From positions 1 to 64,000 of the forward strand of contig NZ_JAFCKP010000002.1 of NCBI RefSeq assembly GCF_018130245.1: a stretch of DNA of 64,000 bases. Direction: 5' to 3'. Every line of letters begins with the position of its first letter. The first letter of the stretch is position 1. Under the pieces are notes generated by a model. That model was not told the DNA's origin. It saw only the letters and a list, made by a program, of their open reading frames with translations, and did no database searches. A program made the translations under genes and the position numbers. Origin of the DNA: Bradyrhizobium sp. SZCCT0231. Lineage in GTDB: Bacteria; Pseudomonadota; Alphaproteobacteria; Rhizobiales; Xanthobacteraceae. Shown piece by piece: positions 34,901-43,818 of the stretch.

Positions 34901-37900
34901 CGCGATCATCGCGGCGAGCAGGTCAGGTCCGCGCTCCGCGAGCAAGGCGACGACGCTCTCGGCGCCAACACCTTCGCGGGCCAGCCAGCGTGCGGCCGCC
35001 TGGCTGCGGCGCGCCAGCTCGCGATAGCTCAGCGATGCGCGGCCGTCCGACACCGCAACGGCGTCCGGTGTCTTCTTCGCCTGGCGGTCGAAGCGTTCGC
35101 TTAAGTTGCCGCGTGTGCTGAAATTGGCCGGCACGCCCCGGCCTTTCGCCAGCAGCCGTTGGCGTTCGGCCTCGGTCAGGAGCGGCAGGCGCGAGATCCG
35201 CTGCTCCGGATTGGCGATGACGGCCTTGAGCAGCGTCTTGAACTGGCCAGCCATGCCTTCGATCGTCGCGGCGTCGAACAGATCGGTGGCGTATTCGAAG
35301 AAGCCGGTGAAACGGCCATCGGCCTCGACCAGTTCGAGCGTGATGTCGAAACGCGCCACCTCTGGATCGACTTCCAGCCGCCGCGTCGACAGGCCCGGGA
35401 AGCGCGCCGTCTCGATCGAGGCGTTCTGGAGGATGAACATGATCCGGAACAGCGGATTGCCGTCGCTCCGCCGTGGGATCTGGAGCGCGCGCAATATCTC
35501 CTCGATCGGGAGGTCCTGGTTGCGGTAGGCGTCCAGCGTGACCTGCCGCACCCGCCGCAACATCTCGCCGAAGCTCGGATCGCCACCGAAATCGTTGCGC
35601 AGGATCAGAGTGTTGGCGAACAGCCCGATCAGGCGCTCGCTCTCGATCTGGTTGCGGTTGGCGATCAGCGAGCCGGTGGCGACATCCTCATGCGAGGTGT
35701 GACGGAACAACAGGCACTGGAAGGCGGCGAGCAGCGTCATGAACGGCGTGACGCCCTGGTTCTGGCTCAGCGCGCGCAGTTGGCCCGACAGCGTCTTGGA
35801 GAATTCGAGATAGTGGCGCGCGCCGTGACCGCTCCAGGCCTCCGGCCGTGGTCGGTCCGTCCGCAGCGGTAGCGTGGTAACGCCGTCGAGCTGGGCCCTC
35901 CAATAGTCGAGCTGCTCCTTCGCCGCCGGCGTCTGCGCCCAGCTCTGCTGCCAGCGCGCAAAGTCGCGATACTGGAAGGCAGGCGCAGGCAGTGCGGCCG
36001 GGTGCCTCTTGCGCGCCGCGGCGTAATGGATGGCGAGCTCTTCCCAGAACAGCCGCTGCGACCAGCCGTCGGTGACGAGGTGATGGACGTTGATCACCAG
36101 CGCATGGCTGTTCTTGTCGAACGACAGCAGTGAGACCTTCAGCGGCGGCTCGTGGGCCAGGTCGAACTTATGTTGCGCGAGCTTGAGCGCCTCGCGCCTG
36201 ATAACCGCGGGCCGCTTCTCCGCAGGGCAGGGCTTGAGCTTGATGCGCTCGAACCGCGGCGGCGATGACAGCACAAGCTGTACCGGCTCGCCCTGGCGTT
36301 CGATGAAGACCGAGCGCAGCGCCTCATGGCGCGTGCAGATCGCCGTGAGGCTCGCGGAAAGCGCGGCAGCGTCGACCGCGCCAGTGAGAAGCGCGACTTC
36401 GACGACATTGTAATTGTAGCGGGTCGGGTCGAGCCGCGAGAGCACGTACATCCGCTGCTGCTGGAATGACAGCGGTGCGTCTGTGCCCGCAAGCCGGCGC
36501 CAGGCCGGCAGCGCCGTCTCGCGCCGGCTTGCGGCAGTCTCAATCCGGGCCGCGAGTGCCGTGACGGTGGAGCAATCGAAGATGTCCTCGAACGAGAAGT
36601 CGACTTGGAAGCGTTCGCGCAGGCGCGAGCGCATCTGAGTCACCGCAAGCGAGTCCGCACCGAGCGCGAAGACATCCTGGTCGACGCCGACCTGCGGCAG
36701 CTCCAAGAGGCCGGCCCAGATCTCGGCGAGCTGCGTCTCCAGCGCGCTGCGCGGCAGTCGCGTCGCGCCGGCATCTGCCGCCTCCACGATCAACCCGGCC
36801 AGTGCGTTGCGCTTGACCTTGCCGCTGGCGCCTTTCGGCAGCGCCGCCACGCTGCGGATCAGGCTCGGTATCTTGTAGGCTGCAAGCCGCTTTCGCGCGA
36901 ACTGGCGCAACTGGTCGGAGGTCGCCTCGGAATTCGGCCGCAACACCACGACGGCGGCGACGTTCTCGCCGAGCTTTTCGTGCGGAACGGCGAACACGCC
37001 GGCCTCCAGCACCGCGGGATGGCTGAGCAGAACCTCTTCCACCTCCAGCGGCGAGATTTTCTGCCCGCCGCGGTTGATGACGTCCTTGATACGTCCGACG
37101 ATGAAGAGATAGCCGTCGGCATCGAGATAGCCGAGATCGCCGGTCCGGAACCAGCCGTTGCGGAACGCGGCCTGCGTCGCCGCATCGTCATTGTAGTAGC
37201 CGCGGCTCATGTTCGGACCGCGCAGCATGATCTCGCCGTGCGTGCCGCTTGCGAGCGTGCGGCCGGCCTCGTCCGTGATCGCGATCTCGGGACCCGCGGC
37301 ACGGCCGACCGATCCGACCTTGCGCAGCTCGAACGGATTGGCCGCGATCTGCGAGGCCGCCTCGGTCATGCCGTAGGTCTCGAGCACGGGAACGCCGAAC
37401 GTCGCCTCCAGCCCTGCGAGAATCGCCGGCGCGAGCGAGGCCGAGGCCGAGCGGATCACGCGCAGCGACGACGGTCGGGCGCGGTCCGGGTTCGCTTCCG
37501 CTGCGGTCAGCAATGCGCGATGAATGGTCGGCACCGCCGTGTACCAGGTCGGTTGCAGCTCCCGCATCCAGCCGAAGAAGGAGGATGCGTCGAAACTGTC
37601 GGTGCAGATCACGCTGGAGCCCGCGGCCAGCGCCGTGAGAAGACCGGAGATCAAGCCATGGGCATGAAACAGCGGGAGGACGTTGAGCAGGCGATCGTGC
37701 GACGCGAGCGACAGCACATGGCCGGCATTGTAAGCGGACAGGCAGACATTGCGATGGGTCAGCGGCACCATCTTCGGCCGCGCCGCCGTGCCTGACGTCA
37801 ACAGGATGAACGCATTGTCGTCGCCGCGCGCGCCGCCGCTGGCATTCGCCGGCCCGATCGTCGGCGCGATGAATGCGCAGCCACCGAGATCGTCGACCGG

Positions 37901-38359
37901 CCCCGCCACGAAATCGATGACCGCGATATCGAGCGCCCTGGCGACGTCGCGGCTCGCCGAGTTCATGTCGGCCCGGGTCACGAGCGCCGTCAACTTCAGT
38001 TCGCTGAAGTAACGTTGCAGCTCGTCCGCGGTCAGATCGGGATTGACGGGGACGCAGGCGCAGGCTGAGGCGACCGCGACCAATGCCAGTGCACTGTCGG
38101 CGCCGCGCGGCAGCGCAACCGCGATGCGGTCTGCGGGGCCGACGCCGAGTTCACGCAAGCTACGGACCAGTTGCCGGATCGATTCGTCCAGCGCGCCATA
38201 GCTGAGGACCGGCCTGCCAGGGGCGAGGAGTGCGGGCGCCGCCGGTGTCTTGCGGGCGTAAAATTCGAGAAGGCCGCCGATATGCGCGAATATCTTGGTT
38301 TCGGCCGTCGTACCGGCTGATCCCTCTTCCGCTCCGGATGCAATGTCCGACAACGCCAT
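31916..38359 (-). CDS. Two-module nonribosomal peptide synthetase, A-T-C-A-T-C
   Basis: This 2147-aa megasynthase has, in order: A1 (about 30-530), T1 (Ser near 571, LGADSLA), C1 (HHLVTDG near 760), A2 (about 1085-1590), T2 (Ser near 1645, LGGHSLL) and C2 (HHAVVDG near 1840). Both C domains keep the HHxxxDG motif. A1 looks like an acyl-CoA-synthetase-type domain (PLFHAHGLISG, GRIKDVINRGGQKISP), so the starter may be a carboxylic acid and not an amino acid. A2 has normal core motifs (VYTSGSSGAPKGV) but Val1284 at the position of the conserved Asp. There is no thioesterase or reductase; a terminal C domain would have to release the product. The PPTase gene is downstream. Confidence 0.92.
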   Translation of the reverse strand: MALSDIASGAEEGSAGTTAETKIFAHIGGLLEFYARKTPAAPALLAPGRPVLSYGALDESIRQLVRSLRELGVGPADRIAVALPRGADSALALVAVASACACVPVNPDLTADELQRYFSELKLTALVTRADMNSASRDVARALDIAVIDFVAGPVDDLGGCAFIAPTIGPANASGGARGDDNAFILLTSGTAARPKMVPLTHRNVCLSAYNAGHVLSLASHDRLLNVLPLFHAHGLISGLLTALAAGSSVICTDSFDASSFFGWMRELQPTWYTAVPTIHRALLTAAEANPDRARPSSLRVIRSASASLAPAILAGLEATFGVPVLETYGMTEAASQIAANPFELRKVGSVGRAAGPEIAITDEAGRTLASGTHGEIMLRGPNMSRGYYNDDAATQAAFRNGWFRTGDLGYLDADGYLFIVGRIKDVINRGGQKISPLEVEEVLLSHPAVLEAGVFAVPHEKLGENVAAVVVLRPNSEATSDQLRQFARKRLAAYKIPSLIRSVAALPKGASGKVKRNALAGLIVEAADAGATRLPRSALETQLAEIWAGLLELPQVGVDQDVFALGADSLAVTQMRSRLRERFQVDFSFEDIFDCSTVTALAARIETAASRRETALPAWRRLAGTDAPLSFQQQRMYVLSRLDPTRYNYNVVEVALLTGAVDAAALSASLTAICTRHEALRSVFIERQGEPVQLVLSSPPRFERIKLKPCPAEKRPAVIRREALKLAQHKFDLAHEPPLKVSLLSFDKNSHALVINVHHLVTDGWSQRLFWEELAIHYAAARKRHPAALPAPAFQYRDFARWQQSWAQTPAAKEQLDYWRAQLDGVTTLPLRTDRPRPEAWSGHGARHYLEFSKTLSGQLRALSQNQGVTPFMTLLAAFQCLLFRHTSHEDVATGSLIANRNQIESERLIGLFANTLILRNDFGGDPSFGEMLRRVRQVTLDAYRNQDLPIEEILRALQIPRRSDGNPLFRIMFILQNASIETARFPGLSTRRLEVDPEVARFDITLELVEADGRFTGFFEYATDLFDAATIEGMAGQFKTLLKAVIANPEQRISRLPLLTEAERQRLLAKGRGVPANFSTRGNLSERFDRQAKKTPDAVAVSDGRASLSYRELARRSQAAARWLAREGVGAESVVALLAERGPDLLAAMIAVQRVGAAFLNLDPDQPPARLTTMLGSSCARVLLTGRAQSAMVEALLEPLVERIQVAGLDDALASGSTKPARAPRRAASSLAYLVYTSGSSGAPKGVMIEQRGLSNHLASLISELGLSARDVIAQTAPQSFVISVWQFLAGPMVGARVHVCGNAIVQDPILLAREIEREGITVLEIVPSLLRVILDRMDEAPMLGAFSRLRLLISTGEPLPVDLCRAWFARCPRVPLINAYGASECSDDVSLHRLTKAPATATGNVPVGAPLPNTQLYVLDANLQPQPIGVTGELCIGGAGIGRGYVNDPAQSRQRFQPDPFSRQAGSRLYRTGDLARRRADGTIECLGRADQQVKVRGYRIELKEIENALAEHPDVRAGIVELRREASGDIRLIAHIVAKPDSRSSASELREFLKGRLPAHAIPSAFLFLDQVPLNAHGKIDRSALLVPPQPETSGPDAAVPARRFTEKVLSDIWIDLLKVESLGVADNFFDLGGHSLLAGQVMARIARALGVSLPIKTIFEAPTIEALARRVDEAVAAKPHKPAASVPRLAAGGPPAVSIAQDQMLRIDRNLPGLPLLNLPFALRLQGPLDSAALARAIDDVVRRHESLRTAFAWNGDEPESRIVAPRTLGRVMTVETIGDGHPHNNKRRKALELRKINLLIEQETYGPIDTTRAPLLRARLLRLHDDDHVLLLTLHHAVVDGWSIGVLFEELSSRYAALAGYPSAPLPKPPPAFSDVARWQRWWCGTDAARRQAADWTENLRGAGPVFDGESSPGASTGHHPVTIERELISRLTAFAGQHNCTLFMCLLTGLKAMLLARTGRTDIAVATAMANRAQPDTDRIIGPFENTVIVRTAITPDLSFVQALARVRQSVLDAHARQELPFNVLADHLEQEGIDPASLLQVYFTLQNPLRQPLDLPDLATGSIGNIAREGQPVLPIDQTWLSLMLKERPTGITGSCNYKRKLLEGRMVGEWMEDLVALLTAAVAQPNAPLGRLLARRAA

Positions 38360-38424
38360 TCCCTTTTGATCTGATTGAGCTATTCTTCCTAGAAGTTAGG
38401 GAACGCGTCCAGTCCGAGGTGAAG

Positions 38425-38458
38425 TTTGGGCCCCAAAATCTGTGGTTGAGGGGCCCCT
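38425..38458. promoter_or_regulatory. Two GC-palindromes between the NRPS and the regulator
   Basis: TTTGGGCCCCAAA (near-palindrome) and AGGGGCCCCT (perfect) are about 22 bp apart in the 137-bp divergent promoter region. They could be paired operator sites; function not known. Confidence 0.3.
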
Positions 38459-38496
38459 AAAGCCCTTCGACGGAGTGAGGGTCGGGCAGAATCACC

Positions 38497-41400
38497 ATGC
38501 TGGAGAATGAGCCGGGCACGGAATCGGAAGGCGGGCTGAAGCGCTGGCTCGAAGGTATCGGCCTCGGGCACTACACCGATCTCTTCGCGCAGCACCGTCT
38601 CGATCTCGATGTCATGGGGGACCTGACCGAATCCGATCTGGTCGAGCTCGGATTACCGCTCGGCGATCGCAAGCGGCTGCAGCGGGCGATGGCGGCGCTG
38701 TTTCAAGCGGAAGCGGCGGAGGCGCCAACCGCGGCGGTGCGTCCGCAAGCACGGGCGGAGGTCGGTGCCGAACGGCGCCAGCTCACCACCATGTTCTGCG
38801 ACATGGTGGATTCCACCTCGCTTTCCGCGCAGTTCGATCCGGAAGACGTCCGCGACCTGATCGCTGGCTTTCGCGAAACCTGCGTCCGCGTGGTCAAGCA
38901 GTACGAGGGCTTTGCCGCCCGTTTCGTCGGCGACGGTATCCTGGTCTATTTCGGCTATCCGACCGCACATGAGGACGATGCTGAGCGTGCAGTGCGCGCC
39001 GGGCTCGAGATCGTGCGGCTGCTGTCGACGGCGCGCGCGGTCGAGCCGCGGGGCGCGCTCAGCCATTCACCCGCCGTCCGCATCGGGATCGCGACCGGCC
39101 TCGTCGTGGTCGGCGACCTCGTCGGGCAAGGCACCGAAGAACGCGACTCCGCGGTCGGAGAAACCGTCAATCTCGCGGCGCGCCTGCAAGCCCTGGCGCC
39201 GCCCAACGGCGTGGTGATCTCCGCTTCGACGCAGTCGCTGCTGAAGGGGAAGTTCGACTACCGCAATCTCGGCGTCCATGCCTTGAAGGGGATCTCCGAG
39301 AAGGCGCAGGCCTGGCACGTGGTGCGCGCCTCGCGGGTGGAGACCCGCTTCGCCGCCGCCATGGGCACGCGGCTGACGCCGCTCGTCAACCGCGAGGAGG
39401 AGATCGCGCTGTTGATGGGACGCTGGCAGCAGGCCAAGGACGGCGACGGCCAGGTCGTGGTCAAGTTCGGCGAGCCCGGCATCGGCAAGTCGCGCATCAT
39501 CCAGGAGATCTTCGAGCGGATATCCGGCGACCGCCATGGACAAGTCTCGCTCCAGTGCTCGCCTTACTACACCTCCACGGCGTTCCATCCGTTCGTCGAG
39601 CAGCTCAAATTCTCCCTCGGCCTCGATCGCGAGGATCCGTCAGCGCTGTCGCTGGCGGGCCTCGAGACCGCGATCGCCGCCGCTCATGGCGACATCGAGC
39701 AGGTCGCGCCGCTGTTTGCCGCGCTGCTGTCGATACCGACCGGAGACCGCTATCCGCCGCTCGAACTGTCGCCGCAGCAGCAGAAGGATGCGACCGTTGC
39801 GGCGCTGGTGAACCATTTCCTCGGCCTTGCGCGCGAGATGCCGCTGGTGATCGCGTTCGAGGATCTGCACTGGATCGACCCGACCTCCCGCGAGGTGATC
39901 GACCTCCTGGTCGACCGGGTGCAGAACCGGCCGATCCTGGCCATCATGACCGCGCGCTCGGAATTCCAGCCGAGCTGGAACGCCCATTCACACATCACCA
40001 CCCTGGTCCTCAACCGCCTGAGCCGGCAGCTCCGCACGACGCTGGTCGAGCGTGTTGCGGGACGCGAGCTGCCCAAGGAGGTCGTCGAGGAGATCATCGT
40101 CAAGACCGACGGCGTGCCGCTGTTCCTGGAAGAACTGACCAAGACGGTTCTCGAATCCAACCTCCTGACCGAGCGGCACGGGCGCTATGTGTTGTCGGGA
40201 CCGTGGCGGCAGCTCGCAATCCCGGCAACCCTGACCGATTCTCTGATGGCGCGGCTCGACCGGATGGGGCCGTTCAAGCGGATCGCGCAGATCGGCGCCA
40301 CGATCGGCCGCGAGTTCTCCTACGAGACGTTGCACGCCGTCGCCAATACGCCGGCCGAGCAGATCGAGGCGGCACTCAATCATCTGGAGGAGGCGGGGCT
40401 GATCGTGCGCCGCGGCCATGCGCCGGACGCGCTCTACTCCTTCAAGCACGTGATGATCCAGAACGCCGCGCATGCGAGCCTGTTGCACAGCGAGCGGCGC
40501 AAGCTGCATTCCCGCATCGCCCAGGTGCTCGCCGAGATGTATCCGGAGAAGACCGAGCGTGAACCGGAGCTGCTCGCCCATCACCTGACCGAATCCGGCC
40601 AGAGCGAGGGCGCCGCCAGCTTTTGGCTCAAGGCCGGCAAGCAGGCGGCCAGGAGCGGCGCCAATCTGGAGGCGATCGGCCATCTGCGCCGCGGCCTCAG
40701 CGTCGTGCAGGCCAATGCCCGCATGCAGGGCGCGGACGAGATGGAGCTCGAGCTGCGCATCGCGCTGGGTAATGCGCTGATCGCCGCCAAGGGCTATGCC
40801 GTGCAGGAGGTCGAGGAGAACTACATCCGCGCGCTGGAACTCGGCCATCAGCTCGATGATCACGAAAAGGTCTTCGCTGCGACTCGCGGGCTCTGGGTGT
40901 GCCACTTCATCCGCGCCGATCTCACACGCGCGCACGATCTCAGCGTCGAGCTGTTGAAGTTCGCCAAGCGCGAGCGGCTGAACGACCGGACGCAGCCGGC
41001 GCAGCAGACCGGCTATCTGATCGAGGCGCACCGCGCGATTGCGATGACCATGCTCTACCGCGGCCGCTTCGCAGCCGCGCAGCACCATCTGCATCGCTGC
41101 ATCAACCTGTTCAGTCCCGATCTGCACTCCAACCTGATGGAACGCCACGGCATCGACCCGGGCGTCGTCTCGCTGTCTTATCTCGGCTACCTCCTGTGGT
41201 TCCTCGGCCGGCCCGACGCGGCGCGCCAGCACAGCGAGCAGGCGATCGCGAATGCGGAGAAGATCCGTCACCCCTTCACCCTCGCCTTCGCGCTCGTGTT
41301 CGGGGCATATCTCTGTCAGCATTTGCGCGACGTCGAGGGCACGCGCGACCATGCCAACCGCGCCATGATCATCGCCACCGAGCACAATTTCCTGCATTGG

Positions 41401-41961
41401 AAGCAGCAGGCGACGATCCTGCGCGGCTGGGCGCTGGCTCAGCTCGGCGAAGCCGACGAAGGCCTCAGCCAGATGCGCTTCGGCCTCGACGAGTACGAGG
41501 CGATGGATTCCTGGCTCGCCGGCTGCTGGTTCCGCTGCCTGCTCGCGGAAACCTACGCCAAGCTCGGGATGCGCGACGCCGCCTTGCGCGCGCTCGACGG
41601 TGCGCTTGCGACGGCAAGACGGACCGGCGATCACTCTTACCTCGCCGAGGTCTATCGCCTGCAAGGCGAGATCACGCTGTCGGATGGCGACCCGGCCTCG
41701 GTACAGGAGGCCGAGGACCTGTTCGGCCTGTCGCTCGAGATCGCACGCAAGCAGGGTGCGCTGTCCTGGGAGCTTCGCACCGCCGTCAGCCTCGCGCGCC
41801 TGTCGCATCAAGCCGGCAAGCGCGAGCACGCAAGTCTGCTGCTCGTGCCGATCGTGAACAAATTCAGCGAAGGTTTTTACACCCCGGACCTGAAGCAGGC
41901 GATGCAGCTCGTCAACGAGCTCGGGACGGACGCGCCCGTTCGCGAGCAGGCCGATCTGTGA
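38497..41961 (+). CDS. SAM domain, class III cyclase, AAA ATPase and TPR signalling protein
   Basis: This 1154-aa multidomain regulator contains a SAM domain (residues 15-70, LKRWLEGIGLGHYTDLF), a class III nucleotide cyclase domain (about 90-260), a STAND-type ATPase (Walker A GEPGIGKS near 330) and a TPR-rich C-terminal half. Cyclase metal residues appear in FCDMVDST and RFVGDGI. The usual Lys before GD is Arg, which is common in this subgroup and leaves activity uncertain. Such proteins couple TPR-sensed signals to cyclic nucleotide output or act as regulators. It is divergent from the NRPS by 137 bp, so a regulatory link is possible. Confidence 0.85.
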   Translation: MLENEPGTESEGGLKRWLEGIGLGHYTDLFAQHRLDLDVMGDLTESDLVELGLPLGDRKRLQRAMAALFQAEAAEAPTAAVRPQARAEVGAERRQLTTMFCDMVDSTSLSAQFDPEDVRDLIAGFRETCVRVVKQYEGFAARFVGDGILVYFGYPTAHEDDAERAVRAGLEIVRLLSTARAVEPRGALSHSPAVRIGIATGLVVVGDLVGQGTEERDSAVGETVNLAARLQALAPPNGVVISASTQSLLKGKFDYRNLGVHALKGISEKAQAWHVVRASRVETRFAAAMGTRLTPLVNREEEIALLMGRWQQAKDGDGQVVVKFGEPGIGKSRIIQEIFERISGDRHGQVSLQCSPYYTSTAFHPFVEQLKFSLGLDREDPSALSLAGLETAIAAAHGDIEQVAPLFAALLSIPTGDRYPPLELSPQQQKDATVAALVNHFLGLAREMPLVIAFEDLHWIDPTSREVIDLLVDRVQNRPILAIMTARSEFQPSWNAHSHITTLVLNRLSRQLRTTLVERVAGRELPKEVVEEIIVKTDGVPLFLEELTKTVLESNLLTERHGRYVLSGPWRQLAIPATLTDSLMARLDRMGPFKRIAQIGATIGREFSYETLHAVANTPAEQIEAALNHLEEAGLIVRRGHAPDALYSFKHVMIQNAAHASLLHSERRKLHSRIAQVLAEMYPEKTEREPELLAHHLTESGQSEGAASFWLKAGKQAARSGANLEAIGHLRRGLSVVQANARMQGADEMELELRIALGNALIAAKGYAVQEVEENYIRALELGHQLDDHEKVFAATRGLWVCHFIRADLTRAHDLSVELLKFAKRERLNDRTQPAQQTGYLIEAHRAIAMTMLYRGRFAAAQHHLHRCINLFSPDLHSNLMERHGIDPGVVSLSYLGYLLWFLGRPDAARQHSEQAIANAEKIRHPFTLAFALVFGAYLCQHLRDVEGTRDHANRAMIIATEHNFLHWKQQATILRGWALAQLGEADEGLSQMRFGLDEYEAMDSWLAGCWFRCLLAETYAKLGMRDAALRALDGALATARRTGDHSYLAEVYRLQGEITLSDGDPASVQEAEDLFGLSLEIARKQGALSWELRTAVSLARLSHQAGKREHASLLLVPIVNKFSEGFYTPDLKQAMQLVNELGTDAPVREQADL

Positions 41962-41962
41962 C

Positions 41963-42757
41963 ATGAGCGATCTTGCCGCCGCGCGTGCGCGCTACGTGGA
42001 GTTGATTGCCAGGCGCGAGCGGATTGCCTCAAAGCGCCTGCTCGACGCGCTTGCCGCCATTCCGCGCGAGGATTTTCTGCCAAGGGGACCCTGGCGCGTC
42101 AAGAGCGAGACGGCGCGCAGCTATCGGCTGACGCCCGATGCAGATCCCGTTCATCTCTACGACAATGTGCTGGTCGCGATCGACGCACGCCGCAAGCTCG
42201 ATACCGGCCTGCCGAGCCTGTGGGCGCATTTCATCGACATGCTCGACATCAGGGAGAAGAACCGTGTCGTGCAGATCGGTTGCGGACTGGGTTATTTCTC
42301 CGCGGTGCTGTCGAAGATGGTCGGCCCAAAGGGCGGCGTGCACGCGATCGAATGCGACGAGCGGCTCGCGGCCCGAGCGGCGAGCTGCTTGCGCGGCTAT
42401 GGTAACGTCAGGGTCGTCAACGGCGACGGATGCAAGGACGTCGGCGAACCCGCCGACGTGATCATCGTGCATGCCGGCTTCTCGCAGCCTCACCCGCTCT
42501 GGCTCGAGGCGCTCCGTCCGCGCGGCCGCCTGCTGGTGCCGCTGACCCAGCGGGACCGCGAGGGCGCGGCGATCAAGATCACGCGCAAGGGCAGGGGGTT
42601 CGAAGCCGAGGCGGTGCAGCAGATCCGGATCTTCCCCGGTCTCGGCCGCGGTGTGACCGCGCTCGACGACCGCGTCGCCGACTGGTGGCAGCGCGCCTCA
42701 GCCCTGGCACCGCTGCGCTTTCGCGGCCTCGCGCAGGGGCTGCCGGTGGATAGCTAA
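41963..42757 (+). CDS. Protein-L-isoaspartate O-methyltransferase family protein
   Basis: This 264-aa protein of the PCMT family repairs, or by analogy modifies, isoaspartyl residues using SAM. The SAM motif VVQIGCGLGYFSAVLSK and the VIIVHAGFSQPHPLWLEALR region match the family. It is somewhat longer than E. coli Pcm (208 aa) because of a C-terminal segment. It begins 1 nt after the cyclase-TPR stop, so the two genes are co-translated. True isoaspartyl activity is not certain. Confidence 0.75.
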   Translation: MSDLAAARARYVELIARRERIASKRLLDALAAIPREDFLPRGPWRVKSETARSYRLTPDADPVHLYDNVLVAIDARRKLDTGLPSLWAHFIDMLDIREKNRVVQIGCGLGYFSAVLSKMVGPKGGVHAIECDERLAARAASCLRGYGNVRVVNGDGCKDVGEPADVIIVHAGFSQPHPLWLEALRPRGRLLVPLTQRDREGAAIKITRKGRGFEAEAVQQIRIFPGLGRGVTALDDRVADWWQRASALAPLRFRGLAQGLPVDS

Positions 42758-42851
42758 CGCTTCGTTTCATTTTACCTTGATTCCGGTTGTGAGTTTCCAG
42801 CATCTCGCATTGCGGCTATGAGTGCGGCCTGATCGCCATGCGAGCGCGCCC

Positions 42852-43799
42852 ATGCATTCCGTTGCACTGCTGACTGCCAGCTACGCCAAGGATATCGAAC
42901 GCTTTTCGCTGCTCAGCGAGAGCATCGACGCCTGGCTGACGGGATACACGCGGCATTATGTTCTCGTTAACGATGAGGACGTGCCGCTGTTCGCGCGGTT
43001 CGCCTCCGACAAGAGGGTCATCGTCCCGGCCTCGCGCTATTTGCCGAAATGGCTGTTTGCGCTGCCGCCCGCCCTCCAGTTCGGCAACCGGCGCGTCTGG
43101 CTGTCGCTGCTGTCGTCGCCGGTGCACGGCTGGCACATCCAGCAGATCCTGAAGATCGCCGGCGTCCTCAACGCGCCGGAGCAGCGCGTCTGCATCCTGG
43201 ATTCGGACAATCTGTTCTTCCGCGAATTCGACGTCGGCCAATATGCCGGCGCCGAGACGACGCCGCTGTTCGTCACGCGCGAGGCGATCGGCGCCGATCA
43301 CCCGTTGCATGGCCTCTGGCTCCGCACCGTCGATCAGCTTCTGGGCATCAAGGAGCGCTCGTTTCCGGCGGACGATTATGTCGGCAACGCGCTGGTCTGG
43401 GACAAGGACACAGCCCGTGCGATGACCGACGCGATCAGGTCGGCGACGGGTTTGAGCTGGGCCCTGGCACTGTGCCGGAAGAAGAAATTCTCCGAGTATC
43501 TGCTTTACGGAAACTTCGTCGCGACCTCGCCGGAACATCTGGCGAGACATCGGATCACCGAAGACAGCATCGCGGTCTCGCACTGGGACGACACGCCGCT
43601 CGACCGTCCGGCCATCGAAGCGATGATGCGCACGGCCTCGCCGGAGCGGGTCGCGCTCTGCATCCAGTCCTATTCGTCGACCTCGATCGACGACATCCGC
43701 GACGTGTTCCGTCTCGCCTCGCGCGATCGTCGAAGCCCGAGCCTGGCTCCCGATCACATCGGAGATGCGGCCGCGTTCGAAGCGCCCAAGACACGCTAG
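42852..43799 (+). CDS. DUF6492 protein, glycosyltransferase-like
   Basis: This protein of about 315 aa opens with MHSVALLTASYAKDIERFSLL, matching the DUF6492 pattern of short glycosyltransferase-like proteins. A DxD-type motif is present in CILDSDNLFFREFD, as expected for GT-A folds binding nucleotide sugars. There is no signal peptide or membrane helix. The ATG at 42852 is chosen; a GTG at 42822 would add 10 residues. Surrounding surface-polysaccharide genes support a sugar-transfer role, but this is inference. Confidence 0.65.
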   Translation: MHSVALLTASYAKDIERFSLLSESIDAWLTGYTRHYVLVNDEDVPLFARFASDKRVIVPASRYLPKWLFALPPALQFGNRRVWLSLLSSPVHGWHIQQILKIAGVLNAPEQRVCILDSDNLFFREFDVGQYAGAETTPLFVTREAIGADHPLHGLWLRTVDQLLGIKERSFPADDYVGNALVWDKDTARAMTDAIRSATGLSWALALCRKKKFSEYLLYGNFVATSPEHLARHRITEDSIAVSHWDDTPLDRPAIEAMMRTASPERVALCIQSYSSTSIDDIRDVFRLASRDRRSPSLAPDHIGDAAAFEAPKTR

Positions 43800-43818
43800 T
43801 TTCAAGACACGCTAGTTT
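43787..43818. repeat. Exact 16-bp tandem duplication
   Basis: CAAGACACGCTAGTTT occurs twice back to back. The first copy contains the TAG stop of the DUF6492 gene, and the second abuts the stop of the GH10 gene at 43819. It looks like a recent replication-slip duplication at the junction of two convergent genes. Confidence 0.8.
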
